Source of the DNA: RGIG3528 sp045616485
Lineage (GTDB): Bacteria; Bacillota; Clostridia; Lachnospirales; Lachnospiraceae
Length of the DNA: 39,529 nucleotides
Reading direction: 5' to 3'
Assembly (NCBI GenBank): GCA_045616485.1
Contig: JAZLGU010000019.1
Span: 1-39,529 of the forward strand
Positions 33,360 to 39,529 of the stretch are shown in pieces. Under the pieces are notes generated by a model. That model searched no databases, was not told where the DNA came from, and saw only the letters and a list, made by a program, of their open reading frames with translations. The position numbers were made by a program, and so were the translations under genes. Position 1 is the first letter of the stretch. Each line of letters starts with the position of its first letter.

Positions 33360-34433
33360 ATGGAAATGACACTTAGATGGTATGGTTCAAAATACGATAC
33401 AGTGACCCTTAAACAGATTAGACAGATTCCCGGGGTGCATGGTGTTATTACCACCCTTTACGATAAGCAGCCCGGAGAAGTGTGGAAAAGAGAGGAAATC
33501 AGAGCACTTAAAGATGAAGTGGAGGCAGCGGGGCTTAAAATCGCAGGCATTGAAAGTGTTAATGTGTCTGATGCCATAAAGACCGGCTCTTCTGACCGGG
33601 ATAAGGATATAGAAGCCTATATCGATACTTTGGAAAATCTGGGAAAAGAAGATATCCATCTGGTATGCTACAATTTTATGCCGGTATTTGACTGGACCAG
33701 GACAGAGCTTGCCAGAAAAAGAGAGGATGGCTCTACCGTGCTGGCCTACACCCAGGAGGCAGTAGATGCCCTGGATCCCGAGAAGATGTTTAGTTCCATA
33801 GCAGGGGATATGAATGGTACTGTAATGCCGGGCTGGGAGCCTGATAGAATGGCTAAAGTCAAGGAGCTCTTTGCGCTTTATCAGGATATGGATGATGAAA
33901 AGCTTTTTGACAATCTGAAGTATTTTCTGCAGCGTATCATGCCGGTATGCAATAAATATGATATTAAAATGGCAATTCATCCGGATGACCCTGCCTGGAG
34001 CGTTTTTGGCCTGCCCCGTATCATCATCAATAAGGATAATATCCTGAGAATGATGAAGATGGTAGACGACCCTCATAATGGAGTCACCTTCTGCTCCGGC
34101 TCTTACGGCACCAATCTTCAAAATGATCTGCCTGATATGATAAGGAGTCTTAAAGGCAGAGTACATTTTGCCCATGTTAGGAATCTTAAATTCCATTCTC
34201 CTACCAATTTTGAGGAGGCGGCTCACCTTTCTGCAGACGGTAGTTTTGACATGTATGAAATAATGAAGGCGCTCTACGATATAGGCTTTGACGGGCCTAT
34301 TCGTCCGGACCATGGCCGCATGATATGGGATGAGGTGGCTATGCCGGGGTACGGCCTTTATGACAGAGCCCTGGGAGCCACATATCTTAATGGTCTTTGG
34401 GAAGCTATCGAAAAGAACAATAAATTCAAATAA
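33360..34433 (+). CDS. uxuA: D-mannonate dehydratase
   Basis: UxuA converts D-mannonate to 2-keto-3-deoxy-D-gluconate in glucuronate breakdown and needs a divalent metal. The 357-residue protein shows MTLRWYGSKYDTVTLKQIRQ followed by IPGVHGVIT, IESVNVSDAIKTG, HLVCYNFMPVFDWTRT, MAIHPDDPAW, Cys245 in GVTFCSGSYG, HFAHVRN (His269, His272) and IRPDHGRMIW, all typical of UxuA with its metal-binding residues present. It closes the operon that starts with CotH. No uxuB or uxaC gene is in the window. A small AAATAAATTC duplication covers the end of the gene. Confidence 0.93.
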   Translation: MEMTLRWYGSKYDTVTLKQIRQIPGVHGVITTLYDKQPGEVWKREEIRALKDEVEAAGLKIAGIESVNVSDAIKTGSSDRDKDIEAYIDTLENLGKEDIHLVCYNFMPVFDWTRTELARKREDGSTVLAYTQEAVDALDPEKMFSSIAGDMNGTVMPGWEPDRMAKVKELFALYQDMDDEKLFDNLKYFLQRIMPVCNKYDIKMAIHPDDPAWSVFGLPRIIINKDNILRMMKMVDDPHNGVTFCSGSYGTNLQNDLPDMIRSLKGRVHFAHVRNLKFHSPTNFEEAAHLSADGSFDMYEIMKALYDIGFDGPIRPDHGRMIWDEVAMPGYGLYDRALGATYLNGLWEAIEKNNKFK

Positions 34434-34498
34434 ATTCAAATAACTCATAAAAAATAATGACTAACGGAATATATTATGCTATAATAGGTTGGTCATCC

Positions 34499-34571
34499 GG
34501 GGCATTAGCGCAGTTGGGAGCGCGCCACACTGGCAGTGTGGAGGTCACGGGTTCGAGTCCCGTATGCTCCA
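34499..34571 (+). tRNA. tRNA-Ala (anticodon GGC)
   Basis: A complete cloverleaf: acceptor GGGGCAT / ATGCTCC with the G3-U70 pair that marks alanine tRNAs, D arm AGCGC/GCGC, anticodon stem CCACA / TGTGG with loop CTGGCAG (anticodon GGC at 34532-34534), and T arm CGGGTTCGAGTCCCG. The discriminator is A and CCA is not encoded. An extended -10 element TGCTATAAT lies just upstream (34477-34485). Confidence 0.96.
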
Positions 34572-34601
34572 TTACAAAATATTAAAAAAGTATAAAAAAA
34601 G

Positions 34602-34617
34602 TTGTTGAATTTTCAAC
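34602..34617. promoter_or_regulatory. MarR operator 1, overlapping the -35
   Basis: TTGTTGAATTTTCAAC, with the perfect inner palindrome GTTGAATTTTCAAC (34604-34617). It covers the TTGAAT -35 of the marR promoter. Confidence 0.65.
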
Positions 34618-34633
34618 TAGTATGTGGTAGACT
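34605..34633 (+). promoter_or_regulatory. Promoter of the marR-degV operon
   Basis: TTGAAT (-35) and TAGACT (-10) are separated by 17 bp. The predicted start falls near 34640, at the edge of operator 2. Confidence 0.6.
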
Positions 34634-34638
34634 TGCTA

Positions 34639-34656
34639 TTGTTGAATTTTCAACAA
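34639..34656. promoter_or_regulatory. MarR operator 2, over the transcription start
   Basis: TTGTTGAATTTTCAACAA is a perfect 18-bp palindrome repeating operator 1 at a distance of 37 bp. Confidence 0.7.
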
Positions 34657-34687
34657 CTTTTATTTTGGCATTTTAGAGGTTAAAGTT

Positions 34688-35137
34688 ATGATTGACAGAT
34701 TTGAGCACTTTATTACCAATATCACGGAGATTGACCTGTACTGGCATCGCATAGCAGCTGCAGCCATGTCAGAGTACAGCCTAAAGGGAAATTATGCCAT
34801 TTATTTTACCAGGCTTAGTAATTGCAAGGAGGGCTGTACAGCTGCAGAGCTGACACAGACTACCGGTAAGGATAAGGCTGATGTGTCCCGTGATATAAAC
34901 CTTTTGATAAAGAAAGGTCTGGTAAAGAGGACTACTGTTTCCGGCAATGCTTATCGGGCAAAATTAAGCCTTACTGCAGAGGGTGAAGATTTGGCCAGAA
35001 AGGTTAAGGGAAAGGTGGCTCAGGCTGTGTCTGTTGTGGGCTTTACTGCAGAGGATGAAGAGCGGGAGACCTTTTATAAAATGCTGGATGAAGTAACAGA
35101 GAAGCTTAGACAATTAAGTGAATCTGATTTTAAATAA
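34688..35137 (+). CDS. MarR family transcriptional regulator
   Basis: A 149-residue winged-helix regulator. The recognition region CTAAELTQTTGKDKADVSRD followed by INLLIKKGLVKR and the wing GNAYRAKLSLTAEG match MarR-type proteins, flanked by helices for dimerisation. Two copies of the palindrome GTTGAATTTTCAAC sit on its own promoter, one over the -35 and one over the predicted start, so it is probably an autorepressor. The DegV gene follows after 21 bp and would be controlled with it. In streptococci the MarR protein FabT controls fatty-acid genes; a similar lipid link is possible here because DegV/FakB proteins bind fatty acids. Confidence 0.88.
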   Translation: MIDRFEHFITNITEIDLYWHRIAAAAMSEYSLKGNYAIYFTRLSNCKEGCTAAELTQTTGKDKADVSRDINLLIKKGLVKRTTVSGNAYRAKLSLTAEGEDLARKVKGKVAQAVSVVGFTAEDEERETFYKMLDEVTEKLRQLSESDFK

Positions 35138-35158
35138 GACCATTCAGAAGGAGATATA

Positions 35159-36010
35159 ATGGCTATTAGACTTGTAATTGATTCCGGTTCAGACATACTT
35201 CCGGCAGAAGCGGCTAGCATGAACATTACTCACATCCCCATGTCTGTATACTTTGGAGACCAGGAGTACAAGGATGCAGTCACTCTTTCCCATAGGGAGT
35301 TTTACGAAAAGCTTACTGAAAGCAGTCAGCTGCCCACGACTTCCCAGATTACACCTGCTTCTTACGAGGACGTATTTGCAGAGCTTACTGCTAATGGAGA
35401 TACAGTGCTGGTAATTACCATATCATCTGCCCTGTCAGGCACCTATCAAAGCGCCTGCATCGCAGCAGACAGCTTTCCGGGGCTTGTCTATGTGGTAGAC
35501 AGTCTGAATGTTTGCGTAGGCACCAGGATACTGGCAGAAAGGGCTCTGGAGCTTATTGATAAGGGCTACGATATAGACACTATTACAGCTATGCTTAATA
35601 TGGAAAAGAAGCAGATCAGAGTGATGGCTGTGCTGGACACTCTGGAATATCTGAAAAAAGGTGGGCGTATATCCGCAGCAGTAGCCCTGGCAGGCAATCT
35701 TCTCTCCATAAAGCCTGTAGTAGCCGTAGAAGAAGGAGCTGTCGTAATGGCGGGCAAGGCCAGGGGCTCCAAAAACAGTTGTAATCTTCTTAGGACCATG
35801 ATCGAAAAAGGTAAGGGAATCGATTTTACGCGTCCATATAATGTGGCCTACAGTGGCCTTTCTGATACAGGGGTTTTGGCCTATCTGGAGGATCATGCTG
35901 ATTTGTGGAGGACTCACGTTAAGGAGATAATACCTACTACAGTGGGCTGCACTATCGGTACTCATGTGGGTCCGGGCGCTATAGCAGTAGGATTTTTTGA
36001 AAAAGAATAA
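35159..36010 (+). CDS. DegV family fatty-acid-binding protein (FakB-like)
   Basis: DegV/FakB proteins bind a fatty acid and present it to the kinase FakA for phosphorylation. The 283-residue protein has VIDSGSDILP at the N-terminus, PTTSQITPASYED (the Thr-Ser-Gln fatty-acid carboxylate site), ISSALSGTYQSA, LEYLKKGGRIS, LLSIKPVVAVEEG, and THVGPGAIAVGFF at the end. All family signatures are present. No fakA gene is in the window. It has a canonical ribosome binding site AGAAGGAGATATA and is co-transcribed with the MarR regulator. Confidence 0.92.
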   Translation: MAIRLVIDSGSDILPAEAASMNITHIPMSVYFGDQEYKDAVTLSHREFYEKLTESSQLPTTSQITPASYEDVFAELTANGDTVLVITISSALSGTYQSACIAADSFPGLVYVVDSLNVCVGTRILAERALELIDKGYDIDTITAMLNMEKKQIRVMAVLDTLEYLKKGGRISAAVALAGNLLSIKPVVAVEEGAVVMAGKARGSKNSCNLLRTMIEKGKGIDFTRPYNVAYSGLSDTGVLAYLEDHADLWRTHVKEIIPTTVGCTIGTHVGPGAIAVGFFEKE

Positions 36011-36047
36011 ACAATCTATTAGGAATTTATAACCTGTGGCAAAAAGA

Positions 36048-36076
36048 TTGCTTTTACATTGCTTAGTTGATAAAAT
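36048..36076 (+). promoter_or_regulatory. Promoter of the hydrolase-peroxidase fusion gene
   Basis: TTGCTT (-35) and TAAAAT (-10) with a 17-bp spacer, 30 bp before the start codon. Confidence 0.6.
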
Positions 36077-36105
36077 AGACCCATCTGTAAAATGAGGTGA
36101 ATGCC

Positions 36106-37248
36106 ATGAGCAGAATAGCGGTTTTATTTCCGGATATCAATTATAGTGTAGAAGAGCCCCTGTTTTATTACTCAAAAAAAGTGCTGGAAAAAAGAGGCTT
36201 TACGGTTCTTACCTTTCATTATGATATGAGTGGGGAAAAGGAATACACAGAGCTTTTTAAAAGCAATCCCAATGCCACATCTCAGGAATTTAAAGAGGAA
36301 ATATTTGAAGTGGTAGCATCTGCTCAAAAAGCAGGAGCAAGTCAGTTCAAAGGGACTAAATGGTCATCATATGAAAAAGTGGTTTTTGTAAGCAAAGGTG
36401 TAGGCTCGGTAGTAGCTTCACTTTTTGCAGGCAGAAATCAGATAAATCCGGTGCACATTATGTACGCACCGTTAGAGCCATCTTTCCAGTTTATAAGTAA
36501 AGAGGAAGGAATAGTCTTCTGCGGCATGGATGACGATTTTATTAACTATGATCGCATAAAGCTGCTGAGTCGCCAGTCCAATATGGCGGTATACCGCTTT
36601 GATAAGTGCAATCATTCCCTGGAGACCGGTAGGATTATGGATGATATACGTAATCTTGCCCAGATACTAAGGACCGTTGATGCATTTATGGGACAGGCGG
36701 ATAAGACTGTTTATGATTTTGCCGTCACCAATCTGGATGGGGAGAAAGAGAAGCTTTCAAAGTACCAGGACAAGGTATTACTTATTGTCAATACAGCTAC
36801 AGGCTGCGGTTTTACACCTCAGTATTCAAAGCTTGAGGAGATATATGAGCTTTTCCATAAGCAGGGCTTTGATATAATAGACTTCCCCTGCAATCAGTTT
36901 TCCAATCAGGCTCCAGGGACCAGCCAGGAGATACATACCTTCTGTACCTCCAGATACAATACGAAGTTCCCACGATATGCAAAAATTGATGTGAACGGAG
37001 AGCATGAGGAGGAGCTTTATACCTATCTTAAGTCCAAAAGGGGCTTCAAGGGCTTTGACACCAGCAGCCTGGACGGGCAATTCCTTGATAAAAAGGTCAG
37101 ATCTGAATTTCCCGACTATGAGACCAGTAGTGATATAAAATGGAATTTTACCAAGTTTCTGGTGGATAAAAATGGCCATGTAATAGAAAGATATGAGCCC
37201 ACCACTGACATGAATATTATTGTTGAAGATATAAAAAGACTTTTATGA
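36106..37248 (+). CDS. Fusion of an alpha/beta-hydrolase-like domain and glutathione peroxidase
   Basis: A 380-residue protein. The ATG at 36106 is preferred to the GTG at 36097, because GAGGTGA just before the ATG is the ribosome binding site and includes that GTG. Residues 1-190 look like a small alpha/beta-hydrolase. At the expected nucleophile elbow, VSKGVGSVVAS, the usual Ser (as in GKSLGT) is Gly98; a late CNHSLE could hold the catalytic His. Residues 200-380 are a thiol peroxidase of the glutathione peroxidase family: VNTATGCGFTPQYSKLEEIY with peroxidatic Cys234, then FPCNQFSNQAPGTSQEI and WNFTKFLVDKNGHVIERY. It would reduce peroxides with thioredoxin-like partners. It is a single-gene unit. 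Confidence 0.82.
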   Translation: MSRIAVLFPDINYSVEEPLFYYSKKVLEKRGFTVLTFHYDMSGEKEYTELFKSNPNATSQEFKEEIFEVVASAQKAGASQFKGTKWSSYEKVVFVSKGVGSVVASLFAGRNQINPVHIMYAPLEPSFQFISKEEGIVFCGMDDDFINYDRIKLLSRQSNMAVYRFDKCNHSLETGRIMDDIRNLAQILRTVDAFMGQADKTVYDFAVTNLDGEKEKLSKYQDKVLLIVNTATGCGFTPQYSKLEEIYELFHKQGFDIIDFPCNQFSNQAPGTSQEIHTFCTSRYNTKFPRYAKIDVNGEHEEELYTYLKSKRGFKGFDTSSLDGQFLDKKVRSEFPDYETSSDIKWNFTKFLVDKNGHVIERYEPTTDMNIIVEDIKRLL

Positions 37249-37294
37249 TTATAACAGGACACAAAAAATTAACAATTATTTATGCGAAAATAAA

Positions 37295-37323
37295 TTGCAA
37301 ACAATTAAATTGTATGCTATATT
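37295..37323 (+). promoter_or_regulatory. Promoter with embedded palindrome, radical SAM operon
   Basis: TTGCAA (-35) and TATATT (-10, with TGC extension) have a 17-bp spacer. The spacer contains ACAATTAAATTGT, a perfect palindrome inside the wider near-palindrome GCAAACAATT-A-AATTGTATGC (37297-37317). A repressor bound there would block the polymerase. Confidence 0.6.
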
Positions 37324-37396
37324 ATCAGCAATAAATAGTTCATTTGAAAAAAGGACTATCATTATGCAGTCATGGACAAAATAGGAGGACGGCAAC

Positions 37397-38488
37397 ATGA
37401 GTGAATTTGACTTACAGGAATACATGTCAAACGGTGTAGCTAATGTAGTAAAGAATGCATTGAAGGCTACCATTAAGAACCCCAGGGAAGCATTATTTAT
37501 GGCTGAGTTTGCAGCAGCTACCAAAAAAGCTTCAGACAAGAGAAAGAAGGCAGAGAAAGAAGGAGAGCATATCCCGGCTTTTCTTATTTCCAGTATCACA
37601 TCCAGCTGTAACCTTCATTGTGCAGGCTGCTATTCCAGAGAAAATCATGCCTGTTCAGATGAAAAGCCTGTAGATCAGCTTACCGCAGCTGAATGGAATA
37701 AAATCTTTGATGAAGCAGATCAGCTGGGCATCAGCTTCATTCTTTTGGCAGGTGGTGAACCACTGCTTAGAAAGGATGTTATTGAGCAGGCTGCTCACCA
37801 TAAGAACATCCTTTTCCCCATCTTTACTAATGGTTTCTTTGTAGGCGACCAGTACATCGACATCTTTGATAAGCACAGAAATCTGGTACCTATCATTAGT
37901 ATTGAAGGTGATGAAAATACAACAGATGCCCGTCGCGGTCAGGGTGTTTACAAGAAGGTTATGAACTCCATGTCTACCATTAAGGAGCGCGATCTGATAT
38001 TTGGTGTATCTGTTACAGTTACTACTGAAAACATGGAGGAAGTATACTCCAGAGAGTTTATTGACGGACTTCTTAAGCTGGGATGCAAGGCTATAGTTTA
38101 TGTTGAATTTGTACCGGTTACAGAGGAAGCTACTCATCTGGCTCCTGATGATGCAGCCAGAGAGATTATGAAGGAAAAGCTTATGAATCTTCGTAAAGAT
38201 GTGGAAGAAATGGTATTTATTTCTTTCCCTGGCGATGAGAAGAGCTCAGGCGGCTGTGTGGCTGCAGGCAGAGGCTTTTTCCATATTAATTCCCATGGCG
38301 GCGCTGAGCCATGTCCTTTCTCACCATATTCAGATATTAATGTAAGAGATACATCCCTTAGAGAGGCATTAAAGTCAAAGCTTTTCAGAGCTTTACAGGA
38401 TGAAGGTGTTCTTAAGGAAGATCATGCAGGCGGCTGTATTCTTTTCCAGAAAAAGCAGCAGGTTGAAAGATTACTGGCAGAAAATTAA
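37397..38488 (+). CDS. Radical SAM protein with SPASM-like C-terminus
   Basis: A 363-residue radical SAM enzyme. The [4Fe-4S] motif CNLHCAGC holds Cys71, Cys75 and Cys78. LLAGGEPLLRKDV is the SAM-binding GGE motif, and IISIEGDENTTDARRGQGVY is typical of the peptide/heme-modification (MoaA/PqqE-like) branch. The C-terminal part has CVAAGRGFFHINSHGGAEPC followed by PFSPYSDINVRDTSLREAL and a final Cys in GGCILF, a shortened SPASM-like cysteine set that may hold an extra cluster. The N-terminal 55 residues are helical and Lys-rich. A flavodoxin gene follows after 15 bp and is a likely electron donor. No precursor peptide gene was found nearby. Confidence 0.85.
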   Translation: MSEFDLQEYMSNGVANVVKNALKATIKNPREALFMAEFAAATKKASDKRKKAEKEGEHIPAFLISSITSSCNLHCAGCYSRENHACSDEKPVDQLTAAEWNKIFDEADQLGISFILLAGGEPLLRKDVIEQAAHHKNILFPIFTNGFFVGDQYIDIFDKHRNLVPIISIEGDENTTDARRGQGVYKKVMNSMSTIKERDLIFGVSVTVTTENMEEVYSREFIDGLLKLGCKAIVYVEFVPVTEEATHLAPDDAAREIMKEKLMNLRKDVEEMVFISFPGDEKSSGGCVAAGRGFFHINSHGGAEPCPFSPYSDINVRDTSLREALKSKLFRALQDEGVLKEDHAGGCILFQKKQQVERLLAEN

Positions 38489-38503
38489 CAGGAGGAAAAA
38501 ATA

Positions 38504-38917
38504 ATGAATATTGCTATCAGATATTACACAAGATCAGGAAATACAGAAAAATTAGCTAAGGCGATTCAGGAAATAATAGGGGTAGAGGCAAAGAAAATCA
38601 ATGAGCCTCTTACTGAAAAGACAGATACCCTGTTACTGGGCTGCTCTTACTACGCTTTCGATATGGACCCTGAAGTAAAGGAATTTATTCGAAACAATAA
38701 AAATAATATTGGTCAGATCGTGCTTTTCGGCACATCTGCCATGATTAAGTCCATGAAAAAGCCTTTGCAGAAGGTGCTTAAGGAAGCAAATGCTAATATC
38801 ATTATTGCAGAAAATGAATTCCATTGCCCCGGCTCTTTCGGACCTATGCATAAGAACAGACCTAATGCTGCAGATATAGAAGATGTAAAGCGTTTTGCCA
38901 AGAAATTTGTAAAATAA
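38504..38917 (+). CDS. Flavodoxin-like protein
   Basis: A 137-residue single-domain protein with the flavodoxin fold. YYTRSGNTEKLAKAI (residues 7-21) is the FMN phosphate-binding loop. LLLGCSYYAFDMDPEVKEFI and QIVLFGTSA are the two loops that usually hold the isoalloxazine ring. Co-transcription with the radical SAM gene (AGGAGG ribosome binding site, 15-bp gap) suggests it supplies the low-potential electron for SAM cleavage. That pairing is inferred. Confidence 0.85.
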   Translation: MNIAIRYYTRSGNTEKLAKAIQEIIGVEAKKINEPLTEKTDTLLLGCSYYAFDMDPEVKEFIRNNKNNIGQIVLFGTSAMIKSMKKPLQKVLKEANANIIIAENEFHCPGSFGPMHKNRPNAADIEDVKRFAKKFVK

Positions 38918-38943
38918 TAAAGATTAATTCTCTGATTCTTTCC

Positions 38944-38972
38944 TTGCTAGGATATATATATTTCGGTATAAT
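38944..38972 (+). promoter_or_regulatory. Promoter of the YccF gene
   Basis: TTGCTA (-35) and TATAAT (-10) with a 17-bp spacer, 52 bp before the start codon. Confidence 0.65.
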
Positions 38973-39024
38973 AATAAGAAAATGCTGCATTGTGTGGCAT
39001 TTGGGAGAAAGCAGGAGGTAAATT

Positions 39025-39390
39025 ATGAGAGTAGTTGGTAACATTTTATGGTTTCTTTTCGGAGGCCTTTTCAGCGGCCTTTCCTGGGTGCTGGCAGGAG
39101 CTCTTTGGTGCATTACTATTGTAGGTATTCCATATGGATTACAGTGCTTTAAGTTTGCATCGGTATCATTTTTCCCATTTGGAAAAGATATAGTTTATGG
39201 TGGTGGTACCATGAGCATAATAGCCAATATTATCTGGCTGATTATTTCAGGTATACCTATGGCCATCAGTAATTTCGTCATAGGAGCTCTTTGGTGCATT
39301 ACCATCGTGGGTATTCCATTCGGAAAGCAGTTTTTCAAGCTGGGCAAGCTTTCCTTGATGCCATTTGGTGCCAAGATTGTTACAAAATAG
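39025..39390 (+). CDS. YccF domain membrane protein
   Basis: A 121-residue inner-membrane protein built from two similar halves. Each half contains a hydrophobic segment followed by GALWCITIVGIP and a (Y/F)G(L/K)Q.FK segment (residues about 28-43 and 88-103), the signature of the YccF family, and ends in a FPFG/MPFG motif. The molecular function of this family is unknown. The gene has an AGGAGG ribosome binding site and its own promoter and terminator. Confidence 0.88.
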   Translation: MRVVGNILWFLFGGLFSGLSWVLAGALWCITIVGIPYGLQCFKFASVSFFPFGKDIVYGGGTMSIIANIIWLIISGIPMAISNFVIGALWCITIVGIPFGKQFFKLGKLSLMPFGAKIVTK

Positions 39391-39444
39391 GCGTCATTAA
39401 AATGTTTTAAAATTAACAATGTGACACTGTTACGTGGTTACGTT

Positions 39445-39498
39445 AAAAGAGCCGCGTTCCTGAAAGTTTCGTTTCAGCAAGGCGGGCTTTTCTTTTTT
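39445..39498 (+). terminator. Rho-independent terminator after the YccF gene
   Basis: AAAAGAGCC and CTGAAA on the left pair with TTTCAG and GGGCTTTT on the right, with a small internal mismatch region, and a T-rich run follows. The A-run on the left could make it bidirectional. Confidence 0.8.
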
Positions 39499-39529
39499 GT
39501 TTTTCAATTTATTTTGTTGGGGGCAGAAA

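Noticed and set aside
33387..34448. A 353-codon open frame on the minus strand
   Set aside because: It is fully antisense to uxuA, which has all family motifs; its translation is rich in Ile/His/Arg and shows no recognisable domain.
34434..34498. Terminator between uxuA and tRNA-Ala
   Set aside because: No stable hairpin with a T-run was found; only a short AAATAAATTC duplication and AT-rich sequence are present.
1..39529. CRISPR arrays, phage genes, complete insertion sequences, rRNA
   Set aside because: No regularly spaced repeats, phage structural genes, transposase reading frames or rRNA-like stretches were seen in this window.

Overview
The window looks like a chromosomal segment of an anaerobic, motile, carbohydrate-degrading Firmicute. 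It is most likely a member of the Lachnospiraceae (Butyrivibrio, Pseudobutyrivibrio or Roseburia type). The evidence is moderate G+C with strong AGGAGG-type ribosome binding sites, a lipobox-type lipoprotein, three methyl-accepting chemotaxis-type proteins, a DegV protein, a PduL-type phosphotransacylase, a CotH-family protein, and many cytoplasmic glycoside hydrolases without signal peptides. Genus placement is an inference; no rRNA is present.

Layout. (1) 1-1904: the AT-rich 3' part of a secreted C39-like cysteine peptidase whose catalytic-Cys half appears decayed. (2) 1933-5484: an HMGL-like aldolase, a membrane protein, a MATE transporter, and the 3' stub of a lost GH51 arabinofuranosidase. 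(3) 5700-9946: an HD-GYP-like protein overlapping a GH2 beta-galactosidase-type enzyme. (4) 10034-14711: a minimal soluble chemoreceptor, PduL, and an orphan sugar-binding lipoprotein paired with a transmembrane chemoreceptor. (5) 14755-18942: an AraC-type regulator divergent from a large FAD/Fe-S GltD-like oxidoreductase, with 21-bp-spaced direct repeats between them. (6) 18943-19530: a gene-free region filled by a roughly 430-bp imperfect palindrome and then two tandem covarying hairpins. (7) 19611-23765: a family I.5-like lipase and a nitroreductase, then a dCache chemoreceptor with an elaborate structured leader. (8) 23946-34433: an eight-gene unit (CotH, GH20, GH31, SDR epimerase, esterase, ArsC-like, Gfo/Idh/MocA, UxuA) behind one good promoter. 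(9) 34499-39529: tRNA-Ala(GGC), a MarR-DegV operon with twin operators, an alpha/beta-hydrolase-like/glutathione peroxidase fusion, a radical SAM-flavodoxin pair, and a YccF membrane protein.

How the genes may work together. The glycosidases (GH2, GH20, GH31 and the GH51 stub), the esterase and mannonate dehydratase point to intracellular processing of imported plant or host glycans, including acetylated and uronate-bearing oligosaccharides. The chemoreceptors, especially the one co-transcribed with a sugar-binding protein that has no ABC permease, suggest chemotaxis toward such sugars. The least explained structures are the giant palindrome with its GAGAAACGTCCC end repeats, the covarying hairpin pair beside it, the leader with repeated Shine-Dalgarno-masking hairpins at 21551-21682, and the hydrolase-peroxidase fusion that appears to have lost its hydrolase nucleophile.
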